From Geodermatophilus siccatus (GTDB taxonomy: Bacteria > Actinomycetota > Actinomycetes > Mycobacteriales > Geodermatophilaceae): DNA of 64,000 bases. The notes beneath the pieces were generated by a model. That model was given only the letters and a program-made list of their open reading frames with translations. It was not told the origin of the DNA and ran no database searches. Made by a program: the position numbers and the translations under genes. The stretch's first letter is position 1; every line of letters begins with the position of its first letter. The DNA is taken from contig NZ_FNHE01000001.1 of the NCBI RefSeq assembly GCF_900103785.1, forward strand, positions 523,064-587,063, given 5' to 3'. This document shows positions 37,552 through 49,656 of this stretch, piece by piece.

Positions 37552-38753
37552 CGTCCCGCTCCCGTCGGGAGGTCGGCGGCGACCCGGCGCAGCAGCGCCG
37601 ACAGCGCTGCGGTCACCTCGTCGGGCTTCTCCAGCGGCACCATGTGGCCCGCCTCGTGGACGACGACGTACTCGAGGTCCGGCGCACCGGGCCCGCCGAG
37701 CAGCTCCACGATCGTGTCGCTGTGCTCCGGCGGGATCAGCGTGTCCCTGTCGCCGGTCAGCACCAGCACGGGCACCGCGCGCAGCGGCTCCAGTGCCGCC
37801 GTCTCGTCCAGGCCGGCCAGCGCCGGGTAGAACTCCGCGATCACCTCGACCGGGGTGCCCGCGATCATCGAGTCGACGTAGCGGCCGAGCGCCGGGTCGA
37901 CGTCCTTGGACGCGAACGACAGCGACCAGGTGACGTGCGAGATGAGGTCGGCGGCCAGCCGGCGGGTGCGCTCGGCGAAGCCGGGACGGCGGCGCATGGT
38001 GAACGCCGCGATCGGCAGCACCGCCGCCCGCAGCCGGGTGAGCAGCTCCGGCATGCCGAAGTCGAGGTCGGTGAGGTTGCCGCTGGAGGTGCTCATCAGC
38101 GCCGCCCCGACCACCCGCGTCCCGAACAGCTCCGGGCGCACCTCGGCCAGCGCCATCACGGTCATCCCGCCCATGGAGTGCCCGACGAGCACCACCGGCC
38201 CGTGGGGCACCCGCGCGCGCAGCACCGCGTCCAGGTCGCGGCCCAGCTGTTCCATCGTCGAGTGCTCGGCCGGCCCGCGGCCGGAGGCGCCGTGCCCGCG
38301 CTGGTCGTAGAAGACCAGCCGCGCCGTCGGGCGGGAGCCGTTGGCGGTGGCCAGCGCCGCTCCCAGCGCCCGCCGCTGGAAGGTCCACGAGGCCATCGAC
38401 AGCGAGTAGCCGTGGCAGAAGACCACGGTCAGCGGGGCGTCGGTCGGCCCGACCTCGTCCACCGCCAGCAGCACGCCGTCGTCGGCGGTGACCAGCGCCG
38501 TGCGGTCGGCGCGCCGGGACGCCGGGCCGAGCGGGTCGTCCTCGCGCAGCTCGGCGTCCGTCGCCCCCGGCGACAGGCCGGCCGCCGAGCCCAGCCGCTC
38601 GGCGCCCACCCGCCGGGCGGCGGCCCGGCTGACCGCGACGCCGACGGCGGTGCCGGCCGCCGCCAGGCCGAGGACGGCACCGAGGACCCCGGCGCGGGAG
38701 TGCGACCGCGGTGGAGCCTGCCGGCGCGGCCTCGGGTGCCGCTTCGCCGCCAT
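37548..38753 (-). CDS. Alpha/beta-hydrolase with an N-terminal membrane segment
   Basis: The 401-residue protein has a basic N-terminus and one hydrophobic segment (about residues 21-45), then an alpha/beta-hydrolase domain. The oxyanion FCHGYSLSM, the nucleophile GHSMGG, the acid in LTGDRDTLIP and the His in EAGHMVPLEKP are all visible. The substrate is unknown. It is fixed between alr and the glycosylase gene in many actinobacteria. ATG 38753 shares one base with the alr stop (TGATG). Confidence 0.85.
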   Translation of the reverse strand: MAAKRHPRPRRQAPPRSHSRAGVLGAVLGLAAAGTAVGVAVSRAAARRVGAERLGSAAGLSPGATDAELREDDPLGPASRRADRTALVTADDGVLLAVDEVGPTDAPLTVVFCHGYSLSMASWTFQRRALGAALATANGSRPTARLVFYDQRGHGASGRGPAEHSTMEQLGRDLDAVLRARVPHGPVVLVGHSMGGMTVMALAEVRPELFGTRVVGAALMSTSSGNLTDLDFGMPELLTRLRAAVLPIAAFTMRRRPGFAERTRRLAADLISHVTWSLSFASKDVDPALGRYVDSMIAGTPVEVIAEFYPALAGLDETAALEPLRAVPVLVLTGDRDTLIPPEHSDTIVELLGGPGAPDLEYVVVHEAGHMVPLEKPDEVTAALSALLRRVAADLPTGAGR

Positions 38754-39889
38754 CAGACCGCCCCCGCCGAGCCGACGTAGCGGCGGGTGAAGCGGCCGCC
38801 GATCCGGGTGACGAGCTCGTAGTGGATGGTGTCGACCGCGTCGGCCCAGTCCTGCGCCGTCGGCTCACCGCCGTCCCCCGGCCCCCACAGCACGACCTCG
38901 TCACCCGCGTGCACCTCGGCGTCGCCGACGTCCAGCACGAACTGGTCCATGCAGACGCGCCCGGCGATCGTCCGGTGCACCCCGGCGGCCAGGACCGGCG
39001 CCCGGTTGCCCGCCGCGCGCGGCACGCCGTCGGCGTAGCCGACCGGCACCAGCAGCAGCGTCGTCTCCCTCTCGGGGAAGTAGGTGTGGCCGTAGGAGAC
39101 GCCGACGCCGGCGGGCACGCGCTTGGTCAGCGCGGCGCGGGCCCGCACCGTCATCGCCGGCCGCAGTCCGTGCGCGGCCGGGTCCCCGCCGAGCGGGTCC
39201 AGCCCGTAGACGGCGATCCCCGGGCGCACCATGTCGTACCAGGTGTCGGGCAGCGCGACCGTCGCCGCGGAGTTGGCCAGGTGCAGCCGGGCCTCCCTCA
39301 GCCCCGCAGCCCGGGCGAGCGCCACCGCCTCCTCGAACGCCCGCACCTGCGCGCCGATCGTCGGGTGGGTCGGCGCGTCGGCGTAGGCCATGTGGCTCCA
39401 CAGGCCCACCACGGCCACGTCGCCGTCGGCCTGCGCCCGCGCCGCTGCGGCGACCAGGCCGGGCCACTCGGCCTCGGTGGCGCCCTCGCGGGAGAGCCCG
39501 GTGTCGGCGAACAGGTGCACCGCCGCGGTGCGCCCCGTGGCGCGGGCGGCAGCGACCACCTCGGCCAGGGCCCACTCGGCGTTGACCGACACCTCGACGT
39601 CGGCGGTGAGCGCCGCGGCGTAGTCGGTGCCGGGGGTGTGCAGCCAGGCCAGCAGCGGAGCGGGAACGCCGGCCGCGCGCAGCGCCAGCGCCTCCTCCAG
39701 CACCGCGACGCCCAGCGCGTCGGCTCCCCCGGCCAGCGCCGCGCGCGCGGCCGGGACCAGGCCGTGGCCGTAGCCGTCGGCCTTCACCACCGCCATCAGC
39801 GGGCGGCCGACGCGCTCGCGCAGCGCCGCGGTGTTCGCGGCGATGGCGTCGAGGTCGACGACCACCTCGGCCCGGGCTCCACCGTTCAC
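38753..39889 (-). CDS. alr: Alanine racemase
   Basis: Alr makes D-alanine for peptidoglycan. The 378-residue PLP enzyme has AVVKADGYGHG with the PLP Lys, VSYGHTYF with the catalytic Tyr, and GRVCMDQFVLDVG. GTG 39889 overlaps the nnrD stop as GTGA. It is followed by the hydrolase gene with a one-base overlap. Confidence 0.96.
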   Translation of the reverse strand: MNGGARAEVVVDLDAIAANTAALRERVGRPLMAVVKADGYGHGLVPAARAALAGGADALGVAVLEEALALRAAGVPAPLLAWLHTPGTDYAAALTADVEVSVNAEWALAEVVAAARATGRTAAVHLFADTGLSREGATEAEWPGLVAAAARAQADGDVAVVGLWSHMAYADAPTHPTIGAQVRAFEEAVALARAAGLREARLHLANSAATVALPDTWYDMVRPGIAVYGLDPLGGDPAAHGLRPAMTVRARAALTKRVPAGVGVSYGHTYFPERETTLLLVPVGYADGVPRAAGNRAPVLAAGVHRTIAGRVCMDQFVLDVGDAEVHAGDEVVLWGPGDGGEPTAQDWADAVDTIHYELVTRIGGRFTRRYVGSAGAV

Positions 39890-41343
39890 ACGCCCGAGTC
39901 TCCCAGCCGGTCCGCGGGCGCCCGCCGCAGGCGGGCCAGCGTGGCCGGCAGGCAGCGGACCAGGTCGCTCGCGATCAGCGGCCCCTCCTCCGCCGCCAGC
40001 TGCCCCGCCCGCCCGTGCACGTGCGCGCCGGCCGCCGCGGCCTCGACGGCCGGCAGGCCGGTGGCCAGCAGCGCGCCGGTGAGCCCGGAGAGGACGTCGC
40101 CGGTGCCGGCCGTGGCCAGCCACGGCGTGCCGGTGCCGTTGACGTACGCGGCGCCGTCCGGCGCGGCCACGACGGTCGCGTCGCCCTTGAGCAGGACGAC
40201 GGCGCCCAGGTCGGCGGCCAGCCGGCGGGCCGCGCCGACCCGGTCCTCGCCCACCTCGGCCCCGAACCGTGCGTACTCGCGGTCGTGCGGGGTCAGCACG
40301 GTCGGCGCCTCCCGCCGTCGCACCAGGTCCGGCTGCTGCGCGGCCATCGTCAGCGCGTCCGCGTCCACGAGCACCGGCAGGTCCGTGGCCAGCACCTCGG
40401 CCAGCACGCTGCGGGCGTCGTCGTCGGTGCCCATGCCGGGGCCGACCACCCACGCCTGCACCCGTCCCGCGTCGGAGGGCCGGCCGTCCGTGACGATCGT
40501 CTCCGGCCAGGCGGCCCGCACGCCGGCGGCCGCCGTCCCGGCGTAGCGGACCAGCCCCGGGCGGGCGCGCAGCGCCGCGCCCGTGCACAGCACGGCGGCG
40601 CCCGGGTAGGTCGAGGAGCCGGCGACGACCCCGACCACGCCCTGCGTGTACTTGTCGTCGCCGGGGTGCGGCGGGCGGACGCGGGCCGCGACGTCGGCGT
40701 CGGTCAGCTGGTGCACCCCGGCCGGCGGCAGGGCCAGCCCGATGTCGACCAGGTGCACCCGGCCGGCGTACCCGCGGCCCTCCCCCACGACCAGCCCGGT
40801 CTTGAGCGCGCCGAACGTGACCGTGTGCTGCGCCGGGAACGCCGCCCCGGGCACCGCGCCGGTGTCGGCGTCCACCCCGCTGGGGACGTCGACGGCGACC
40901 ATCAGCCCCGGCCCCGTGGCAGCCCGCTCGACCACCGCGGCTGCCGGCGGACGCAGGCCCCCGCGACCGCCGATGCCGACGATCCCGTCGAGGACGAGGT
41001 CGGCGCGCTCGAGGCCCGTCGGCCCGTCGGGGCCGGTGACCCACCCGCCCGCGGTCCGCAGTGCGGCCAGGCCGGCGGCGTGCGCCCGCTCCGGGTCGAG
41101 CAGGACGGCGGTCACCCGGGCGCCGCGGCGGGCCAGGTGGGCGCCGGCGAAGAGGGCGTCCCCGCCGTTGTTGCCGGCGCCGGCGAGGACGGTGACGCGG
41201 GTGCCGTGCACGCGGCCGAGCAGCCCCAGGCAGACGGTGGCCAGGCCGGTCGCGGCCCGCTGCATCAACGTGCCCTCCGGGGTGGCGGCCAGGAGGAGTT
41301 CCTCGGCCGCGCGCACCTCGGCGGCCGTGTAGAGCCCGATCAC
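39886..41343 (-). CDS. nnrD: Bifunctional NAD(P)H-hydrate epimerase/dehydratase
   Basis: The 485-residue fusion repairs hydrated NAD(P)H. The N-terminal epimerase (YjeF_N) half has VLAGAGNNGGDALFAGAHL and AVDVPSGVDADTG. The C-terminal ADP-dependent dehydratase half has VVAGSSTYPGAAVL, WVVGPGMGTDDDA and the GTGDVLSGLTGALLA signature. GTG 41343 follows GGAGGG closely. The stop overlaps alr. Confidence 0.95.
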   Translation of the reverse strand: MIGLYTAAEVRAAEELLLAATPEGTLMQRAATGLATVCLGLLGRVHGTRVTVLAGAGNNGGDALFAGAHLARRGARVTAVLLDPERAHAAGLAALRTAGGWVTGPDGPTGLERADLVLDGIVGIGGRGGLRPPAAAVVERAATGPGLMVAVDVPSGVDADTGAVPGAAFPAQHTVTFGALKTGLVVGEGRGYAGRVHLVDIGLALPPAGVHQLTDADVAARVRPPHPGDDKYTQGVVGVVAGSSTYPGAAVLCTGAALRARPGLVRYAGTAAAGVRAAWPETIVTDGRPSDAGRVQAWVVGPGMGTDDDARSVLAEVLATDLPVLVDADALTMAAQQPDLVRRREAPTVLTPHDREYARFGAEVGEDRVGAARRLAADLGAVVLLKGDATVVAAPDGAAYVNGTGTPWLATAGTGDVLSGLTGALLATGLPAVEAAAAGAHVHGRAGQLAAEEGPLIASDLVRCLPATLARLRRAPADRLGDSGV

Positions 41344-41443
41344 GCGCCCTCCCCGCCGTCCCCCGCAAGCGGGAGGCGCCCCCGGCCCGTCGGCCGCGTG
41401 AGCGGCAGCGATGCCGTGTCCTCGCGTGACCTCGCCAGCTCGG

Positions 41444-41836
41444 TCACGTGTCCTCCTCCCCCCGCAGCACGCCCTCGGCGACCACCACCGCCGATGCGAT
41501 GCCGCCGTCGTGGCTGAGCGAGACGTGCCAGGAGGTGACGCCGAGCTGCGCCGCGCGGCCGGCCACCGTCCCGCGGACCGTCAGGTACGGCCGGCCGTGG
41601 TCGCCGACGCACACCTCGACGTCGTGCCAGTGCAGGTCGCCGGGCGCGCCGAGGGCCTTGGCGACGGCCTCCTTGGCGGCGAACCGGGCGGCCAGCGACT
41701 CACCGCTGCGCGGCGCGCCTCGCGGGGTCTGCTGCTCCGCGGCGGTGAACAGCCGGTCCCGCAGGCCCGGGGTGCGGGTCAGGGACTCGGCGAAGCGGTC
41801 GACCGGCACCACGTCGACCCCGACCCCGATGATCAC
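41444..41836 (-). CDS. acpS: Holo-[acyl-carrier-protein] synthase
   Basis: AcpS attaches phosphopantetheine to acyl carrier protein. The 130-residue protein has [16 protein letters not shown], with the Mg-binding Asp, and [15 protein letters not shown] with the second acidic site, then [13 protein letters not shown] 41836 is the start of the conserved sequence. It leads the acpS-nnrD-alr series with a 100-base gap to nnrD. Confidence 0.95.
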   Translation of the reverse strand: MIIGVGVDVVPVDRFAESLTRTPGLRDRLFTAAEQQTPRGAPRSGESLAARFAAKEAVAKALGAPGDLHWHDVEVCVGDHGRPYLTVRGTVAGRAAQLGVTSWHVSLSHDGGIASAVVVAEGVLRGEEDT

Positions 41837-41908
41837 CGGGTCAGTCTGCCGTGCCGCCGTCTGCCGCGCCGTCCGGCGGGAGGCCCTGGGCAGGCGGCCC
41901 GGGCGTGG

Positions 41909-41979
41909 TGACGTGCTGGAACGGCCCCGCGTCAGGGCCCCGCCCGAGCGTGCGAGGGATGGGGGGACGCGGGGTCCTC
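41909..41979 (-). repeat. 3'-end hairpin element, copy 9 (glmS)
   Basis: It directly follows the glmS stop. GGACCCCGCGTC pairs with GACGCGGGGCC, and the core is CCCTCGCACGCTCGGG. The TGACGTGCTGGAACGG box is at 41909-41924. Confidence 0.75.
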
Positions 41980-43842
<1,863 letters not shown>

Positions 43843-43849
43843 TCCAAGG

Positions 43850-43855
43850 AGGTTA
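43850..43855 (-). promoter_or_regulatory. Candidate leaderless -10 of glmS
   Basis: Minus-strand TAACCT, seven bases, ATG 43842. Confidence 0.5.
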
Positions 43856-43916
43856 CCGGCGGGACCGGACCCGTCCGTCCCTCACACGAGTGGGAAGGAC
43901 AGATGTGACGGGTGTG

Positions 43917-45260
43917 TCAGTCCACGGCGGCGACGATGTCGGCGAGGCGCCTGGCGATGGCGTCGGCGCGCTCCTGGGTGGGCGCCTCGACCATCACGCG
44001 CACCAGCTGCTCGGTGCCCGAGGGGCGCAGCAGCACCCGGCCGTCGCCCCCCAGCTCGGCCTCGCACAGGTTGACCGCGGCGGCCACCTCGTCGCTCTCC
44101 ACGACCGCCAGCCGGTCGCGCACCGGCACGTTGACCAGGGTCTGCGGCAGCCGGTGGACCACCGAGGCCAGCTCGGCCAGCGACGAGCCGGTCTCGGCCA
44201 TCCGGGACAGCAGCGACAGGCCGGTGAGCAGCCCGTCGCCGGTCGTCGCGTGGTCGAGGAAGACCAGGTGGCCGCTCTGTTCGCCACCCAGGCTCAGCCC
44301 CTGCGCCCGCAGCGCCTCGAGCACGTACCGGTCGCCGACGGCGGTGGTGTGCACGGCGATGCCGGCGTCGCGCATGGTGTGGTGGAAGCCGAGGTTGCTC
44401 ATGACCGTGGCCACGACGGTGTCGCCGGTGAGCCGGCCGTGCTCGTGCAGCCCGAGCGCGCAGATGGCGAGGATCGCGTCGCCGTCGACGACGTCGCCCT
44501 CGGCGGTGACGGCCAGGCAGCGGTCGGCGTCGCCGTCGTGCGCGATGCCGAGGTCGGCGCCGTGCGCCCGCACGGCCTCGGTCAGCGGGCCGAGGTGCGT
44601 GGAGCCGATGCCGTCGTTGATGTTCCAGCCGTCGGGCTCGCCACCGATGACGTGCACGGTGGCCCCGGCGCGCCGGTAGACCTCGGGCGCGCACACAGAC
44701 GCGGCGCCGTGGGCGCAGTCGACGACGAGGGTGAGGCCGGACAGCGGCCGCTCGACGGTCGAGAGCAGGTGCTCGACGTAGACCGCGCCGGCGTCGGTGA
44801 GGTCGGAGACCCGGCCGATCTCCGCGCCGGTGGGGCGCGGGCCGTCGCTCTCGCCGGCGGTCACGGCCTGCTCGATGGCGGCCTCGACCGCGTCGGGCAG
44901 CTTGTGGCCGCCCCGGCTGAAGAGCTTGATGCCGTTGTCGGGCATCGGGTTGTGACTGGCGGAGATCATCACGCCGAGGTCCGCGCCGGTGTGCGCGGTG
45001 AGGTGCGCGATCGCCGGGGTCGGCAGCACCCCGGCCCGCAGCACCTGCGCACCGGCGCTGGCGAGGCCCGCCACCACGGCGGCCTCGAGCATCTCCCCGC
45101 TGGCGCGGGGGTCACGGCCGACGACCGCGACGGGACGCCGGGTCCCGTCGCGGTCGGCGAGCACGCCGGCGGCAGCACGTGCCACCGAGAGGGCCAACTC
45201 CGGCGTGAGGTCGGCGTTGGCCCGACCCCGGACGCCGTCGGTCCCGAAGAGGCGACCCAC
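43917..45260 (-). CDS. glmM: Phosphoglucosamine mutase
   Basis: GlmM converts glucosamine-6-phosphate to the 1-phosphate. The 447-residue protein has [10 protein letters not shown], the phosphoserine loop [12 protein letters not shown], the Mg loop DGDADR and the sugar-binding GGEQSGH. GTG 45260 lies 11 bases after the rpsI stop, so it is probably co-transcribed with rplM-rpsI, a typical actinobacterial order. Confidence 0.97.
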   Translation of the reverse strand: MGRLFGTDGVRGRANADLTPELALSVARAAAGVLADRDGTRRPVAVVGRDPRASGEMLEAAVVAGLASAGAQVLRAGVLPTPAIAHLTAHTGADLGVMISASHNPMPDNGIKLFSRGGHKLPDAVEAAIEQAVTAGESDGPRPTGAEIGRVSDLTDAGAVYVEHLLSTVERPLSGLTLVVDCAHGAASVCAPEVYRRAGATVHVIGGEPDGWNINDGIGSTHLGPLTEAVRAHGADLGIAHDGDADRCLAVTAEGDVVDGDAILAICALGLHEHGRLTGDTVVATVMSNLGFHHTMRDAGIAVHTTAVGDRYVLEALRAQGLSLGGEQSGHLVFLDHATTGDGLLTGLSLLSRMAETGSSLAELASVVHRLPQTLVNVPVRDRLAVVESDEVAAAVNLCEAELGGDGRVLLRPSGTEQLVRVMVEAPTQERADAIARRLADIVAAVD

Positions 45261-45271
45261 GGGCGTACCGG

Positions 45272-45691
45272 TCAGCGCTTGGAGTACTGAGGCGCCTTGC
45301 GGGCCTTCTTGAGCCCGTACTTCTTGCGCTCCGTGACGCGGGCGTCGCGGGTGAGGAAGCCGGCCTTCTTGAGGGCCGGACGGTCCTCGGCGTCGACCTC
45401 GACCAGGGCGCGGGCGATCGCCAGGCGCAGGGCGCCGGCCTGACCGCTGACGCCGCCACCCCGGAGGATGCCGACGACGTCGTACTGCTCGGCCCGCTCG
45501 ACGGTCACGAGCGGCTCACGGATGAGCTGCTGGTGCACCTTGTTCGGGAAGTACTGCTCGATGGTCCGGCCGTTGAGGCGGAACTGGCCGGTGCCCGGCA
45601 GCAGTCGCACGCGGACGACGGCCTCCTTGCGGCGGCCGACGGTCTGCACCGGACGCCCCTCGGCGTCGGTCACGGAGAGGGCGGTCGTCAC
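45272..45691 (-). CDS. rpsI: 30S ribosomal protein S9
   Basis: The 139-residue protein has an extra ~20-residue N-terminus, then [37 protein letters not shown] and the basic tail [16 protein letters not shown] that reaches the P-site tRNA. GTG 45691 overlaps the rplM stop as GTGA. Confidence 0.97.
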   Translation of the reverse strand: MTTALSVTDAEGRPVQTVGRRKEAVVRVRLLPGTGQFRLNGRTIEQYFPNKVHQQLIREPLVTVERAEQYDVVGILRGGGVSGQAGALRLAIARALVEVDAEDRPALKKAGFLTRDARVTERKKYGLKKARKAPQYSKR

Positions 45692-46131
45692 TGGGCCACC
45701 TGCTTGATCTCGAAGGGCTGGGGCTGCTGAGCGGCGTGCGGGTGCTCGGGCCCGGCGTACACCTTCAGCTTCTTGAGCATCTGACGGCCCAGGCTGTTGT
45801 GCGGCAGCATGCCCTTGATGGCGCGCTCGATGACGCGGTCGGGGTGCGTGCGCAGCTGGTCGCCGACGGGGATCCGCTTGAGGCCACCCGGGTAGCCGGA
45901 GTGGCGGTAGGCGATCTTCTCGTCCCGCTTGGAGCCGGTCAGGGCCACCTTGCCGGCGTTGACGATGACGACGAAGTCGCCGACGTCCACGTGCGGGGCG
46001 TACTGGGGCTTGTGCTTGCCGCGGAGCAGGACCGCGGTCTGGCTGGCCAGTCGACCGAGCACCACGTCGGTGGCGTCGATGACGTGCCAGGCCCGGCTGA
46101 CGTCGCCGGGCTTCGGGGTGTACGTGCGCAC
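45688..46131 (-). CDS. rplM: 50S ribosomal protein L13
   Basis: The 147-residue protein starts [20 protein letters not shown] and has [31 protein letters not shown] and [24 protein letters not shown] 46131 is taken as the start because the conserved sequence begins there; a weak GGAGG lies 11 bases before. A promoter with TATCGT lies about 105 bases upstream, leaving a leader where autoregulation is possible. Confidence 0.97.
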   Translation of the reverse strand: MRTYTPKPGDVSRAWHVIDATDVVLGRLASQTAVLLRGKHKPQYAPHVDVGDFVVIVNAGKVALTGSKRDEKIAYRHSGYPGGLKRIPVGDQLRTHPDRVIERAIKGMLPHNSLGRQMLKKLKVYAGPEHPHAAQQPQPFEIKQVAQ

Positions 46132-46239
46132 GGCGCTCGTGTCCTCCGTCGTCGTCGGATCGGCTGGTGGGATCGCCTCACCGAGCACGGGAGACGGTGC
46201 GGCACGCGGACACCAGCCGGCCGCGCGCACCAGCCGACC

Positions 46240-46245
46240 ACGATA
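46240..46245 (-). promoter_or_regulatory. Candidate -10 of the rplM-rpsI-glmM operon
   Basis: Minus-strand TATCGT within GCTGGTATCGTGG. Transcription would start near 46233. Confidence 0.4.
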
Positions 46246-46261
46246 CCAGCGCCGCAGGGGC

Positions 46262-46810
46262 CTATCGGTCCTGGCCCCGCTGCAGGGGCCCACCGCCGGC
46301 CTGCGAGTGGTGGGGGGCAGCGGGGTCCTCTATCTCGCGGAGCACCCCGGTGTCGACGTCGTAGACGGTGCCCCGGACCTCGCGGGAGAGCAGATAGGGG
46401 CTCTCGCGGATCAGCCGCATCGACTCGCGCACGTCGTCCTCGGCGTCGCGGAAGGCGCGCACCGCCCACGGTGGGCGGCGCCCGGTGGCCTGCTCCACCA
46501 GGTCGGCGAAGGAGTTGTCGTCGGTGGCCTGCAGACCGCACTGGGTGTGGTGCACCAGCAGGATCTCGCGGGTGCCCAGCACGTGCTGGGAGACGGTGAG
46601 CGAGCGGACGACGTCCTCGGTGATGACGCCGCCGGCGTTGCGGATGACGTGCGCGTCGCCGACCTCGAGGCCGAGCATCTGGAACAGGGGCATCCGGGAG
46701 TCCATGCACGCCACCACGGCGACGCGGCGGGCCGGACGTACGTCCTTCGAGCCGGGGAACCGCTCCGCCCACTCGGCGTTGGCCGCCAGCATCCGGTCGA
46801 TCTCGCTCAT
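46262..46810 (-). CDS. Beta-carbonic anhydrase with a read-through C-terminus
   Basis: The 182-residue protein has the beta-class zinc ligands Cys35 (ACMDSRM, with the Asp37-Arg39 dyad), His88 and Cys91 (HHTQCG). It hydrates CO2 to bicarbonate. The normal domain ends near residue 160 ([13 protein letters not shown]). The last 22 residues are encoded by a 3' hairpin element: the bases ATAGAGGACCCC would hold a TAG if shifted by one, so the original stop appears lost by a single-base change. ATG 46810 follows GAGGGG. Confidence 0.9.
   Translation of the reverse strand: MSEIDRMLAANAEWAERFPGSKDVRPARRVAVVACMDSRMPLFQMLGLEVGDAHVIRNAGGVITEDVVRSLTVSQHVLGTREILLVHHTQCGLQATDDNSFADLVEQATGRRPPWAVRAFRDAEDDVRESMRLIRESPYLLSREVRGTVYDVDTGVLREIEDPAAPHHSQAGGGPLQRGQDR
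46273..46330 (-). repeat. 3'-end hairpin element, copy 10 (inside the carbonic anhydrase tail)
   Basis: GGACCCCGCTGC pairs with GCAGCGGGGCC. The core CCACTCGCAGGCCGGCGG is degenerate. It is translated as residues 161-182 of the carbonic anhydrase. Confidence 0.65.
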
Positions 46811-46864
46811 GCCCACCCCTCGGTCCACCCGTCCGTCGGTACCGCAGGGACCCTAACCGGGAGC

Positions 46865-47845
46865 TCAGCGCCTCCGTACCCGGCGCACGACGTCCCCCAG
46901 TGCGCCGGGGTCCAGCTGCGGGCGGCCGCCGGCGTGCGCCGCGGTCAGGGCGGCGGCGGCCGACGCGGCCCAGGCGGCGTCCTCCGGGGGCGCACCGCCC
47001 AGCAGCGTCGCGACGAGCGTGGCGACGTAGGCGTCCCCACGCCCGGTCGGGTCCACGGGCTCCTCGCCGAGCAGGGGGACCAGGACCTCGCCGTCGGCCC
47101 AGCCGGGGTCGACCTCCAGCTCCTCCGCGGCGACGCCGAACCGCGGCCCGGCCCGCCACGCGACCAGGTCGCCCTCCTCCCCCACGCGCAGCGCGACCAC
47201 CCGCGCCCCGGCGGTGAGCAGCTCGGCCGCCGCGTCCCGGGCGTCGTCCACCCCGGACAGGTCCCGGCCGGCGAGCTGCCGCGCCTCGGTGGCGTCGGCG
47301 CACACCACGTCGGCCCGGGCGAGCACCGCGTCGCGGGTGGCGTCGTCCTCCGGCGCACCGTCGACGGCGACTACCGCGCCCTCGGGCACCCGCTGCAGCG
47401 CGGCGACCACGGCGGCCCCCGGCTGCTCCAGCTGCAGGCTCACCACCTGCGCGGCGGCGATCTGGTCGGTGGCCGCGGCGACGTCGTCCGGGGTGAGCAG
47501 GACGGCGTCGGGCACGTCCTCGAGCAGCCGGCGCACCCCGCCGTCCTCCACCAGGTCGACCAGCAGCGCGGTGGCGGCGCCGCGGCGACGGACCACGGCG
47601 GAGACGTCGATGCCGTCGGCCGCGGCCTGCGCGACCGCCTGGGTGCCCGCGGGGTCGTCGCCCACGACGCCGACCAGCGCGACCGGCACGCCGAGCTGCG
47701 CCAGCGCCACCGCCTGGTCGGCGCCCTTGCCGCCGACCAGCTCGCGGCGCTCGGCGACCCGCACCGCGCCGCCGGGCCCGGGCAGGGCGGGGGTGCGGAG
47801 CACGAGGTCGCGGCCCACCTGGCCCAGGACCACGACGTCGGCCAT
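46865..47845 (-). CDS. PfkB-family sugar kinase (ribokinase-like)
   Basis: The 326-residue protein has the N-terminal ELVGGKGADQAVALAQLG signature and the C-terminal DPTGRGDAYVATL, where the usual GAGD anion hole reads GRGD with the catalytic Asp kept. Ribokinase is the closest guess, but substrate specificity cannot be read. ATG 47845 is in line with the conserved start. It follows the carbonic anhydrase on the same strand in reverse order and is divergent from moeA. Confidence 0.8.
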   Translation of the reverse strand: MADVVVLGQVGRDLVLRTPALPGPGGAVRVAERRELVGGKGADQAVALAQLGVPVALVGVVGDDPAGTQAVAQAAADGIDVSAVVRRRGAATALLVDLVEDGGVRRLLEDVPDAVLLTPDDVAAATDQIAAAQVVSLQLEQPGAAVVAALQRVPEGAVVAVDGAPEDDATRDAVLARADVVCADATEARQLAGRDLSGVDDARDAAAELLTAGARVVALRVGEEGDLVAWRAGPRFGVAAEELEVDPGWADGEVLVPLLGEEPVDPTGRGDAYVATLVATLLGGAPPEDAAWAASAAAALTAAHAGGRPQLDPGALGDVVRRVRRR

Positions 47846-47912
47846 CACTGCTCGCCCTCCCCGGTGTCCCCGCCACCCGTGTGCCCCCCGCACATCGGTC
47901 AGGATGTGCCCC

Positions 47913-49102
47913 GTGCGCACGGTCGAGGAACACCAGGCGGTCGTCACGGCGCTGCTCGCCCCGCTGGGCGAGGAGGAGGTGCCGCTGGCGGCCGCGCACA
48001 ACCGGGTGCTCGCCCGTGACGTGACCGCGCAGGTGTCGCTGCCCGGCTTCGACAACTCCGCGATGGACGGCTACGCCACGCGCGCGGCCGACGTCGCCGA
48101 CCTGCCCGTCCGGCTGCCGGTCGCCGACGACGTCCCGGCCGGGCGCACCGACGTCCGCCCGCTCGAGCCCGGCACGGTGCAGCGGATCATGACCGGCGCA
48201 CCGCTCCCCGAGGGTGCGGAGGTCGTCGTCCCGGTCGAGCTGACCGACGGCGCCACCGACGTCGTGGAGATCCGCGACGCGCCCACCCCCGGCACCCACG
48301 TGCGGCGGGCCGGCGAGGACATCACCGCCGGCACGGTCGCCCTCACCGTCGGCACCCCGCTCGGCGCCGCGCAGCTGGGCCTGGCCGCCGCCGTCGGCGT
48401 GCGGACGCTGTGGGTGCGCCGCAGGCCGCGGGTGCTGGTGCTCTCCACCGGCAGCGAGCTGGTCGAGCCCGGCGAGCCGCTGCTGCCCGGGCAGATCTAC
48501 GAGTCCAACTCCGCGCTGCTGGTCGCCGCCGTCGAGGACGCCGGGGGGACGGCGCGGCGGCTGCACTTCGTGCCCGACGACGTCGACCAGTTCCTCGCCA
48601 CGGTCCGCGCCGAGCTCGCGAGCGCCGACCTGCTGATCACCAGCGGCGGGGTCAGCGCCGGCGCCTACGAGGTGGTGAAGGACGCCTTCCGCACCCTGGG
48701 CACCGTCGAGTTCGTCAAGGTCGCGATGCAGCCCGGCGGCCCGCAGGGGGCCGGCACGGTGGACGGCGTCCCGGTGGTCACCCTGCCCGGCAACCCGGTG
48801 AGCTCGTTCGTCTCCTTCGAGGTCTTCGTCCGCCCGGCGCTGCGCCGGGCCCTCGGCCACGCCGACCCCGGCCGGCTGCGCGCCCCGGCGACGCTCACCG
48901 CCGCGCTGCGCTCCCCCGCCGGGCGCCGCCAGTTCCTGCGCGGCCGCTACGACGCGGGCACGGTCTCGCAGGTCGGCGGGCCCGGCTCGCACCTGGTCGC
49001 CCACCTGGCCCGCGCCAACTGCCTGGTCGTCGTCCCCGAGGACGTCACCGAACTGCCCGCCGGCGCCCCGGTGGACGTCGTGCTGATCGAAGGAGCGCTG
49101 CA

Positions 49103-49106
<4 letters not shown>
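47913..49106 (+). CDS. moeA: Molybdopterin molybdotransferase
   Basis: MoeA inserts molybdate into adenylylated molybdopterin. The 397-residue protein has LPGFDNSAMDGYA, MTGAPLPEGAEVVVPVE, TGSELVEPGEPLLPGQIYESN, SGGVSAGAYEVVKD and LPGNPVSSFVSFEVF. GTG 47913 is preferred; an in-frame ATG at 47904 is the alternative. The stop overlaps moaC as GTGA. It opens a molybdenum cofactor operon. Confidence 0.94.
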
Positions 49107-49575
<469 letters not shown>

Positions 49576-49579
<4 letters not shown>

Positions 49580-49656
49580 GCGGGCGCGCGAGCTCGTCCA
49601 GGGACGCAGCAGCTGCGCGAGCGCGTCCGGCGAGCGCAGCGAGGAGGACCACGTGA
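49576..49656 (+). CDS. 26-residue bridging reading frame between moaC and mogA
   Basis: ATG 49576 overlaps the moaC stop (ATGA) and its TGA overlaps the mogA start (GTGA). The peptide is Ala/Arg/Ser-rich (MSGRASSSRD...ASAARRTT). It probably serves, if anything, to carry ribosomes from moaC to mogA; a GAGGAGG for mogA lies within it. It may also be chance. Confidence 0.4.

Noticed and set aside
43843..43916. glmS ribozyme
   Set aside because: Only 74 bases separate glmM and glmS, and none of the ribozyme core is recognisable; a leaderless promoter fills the space.
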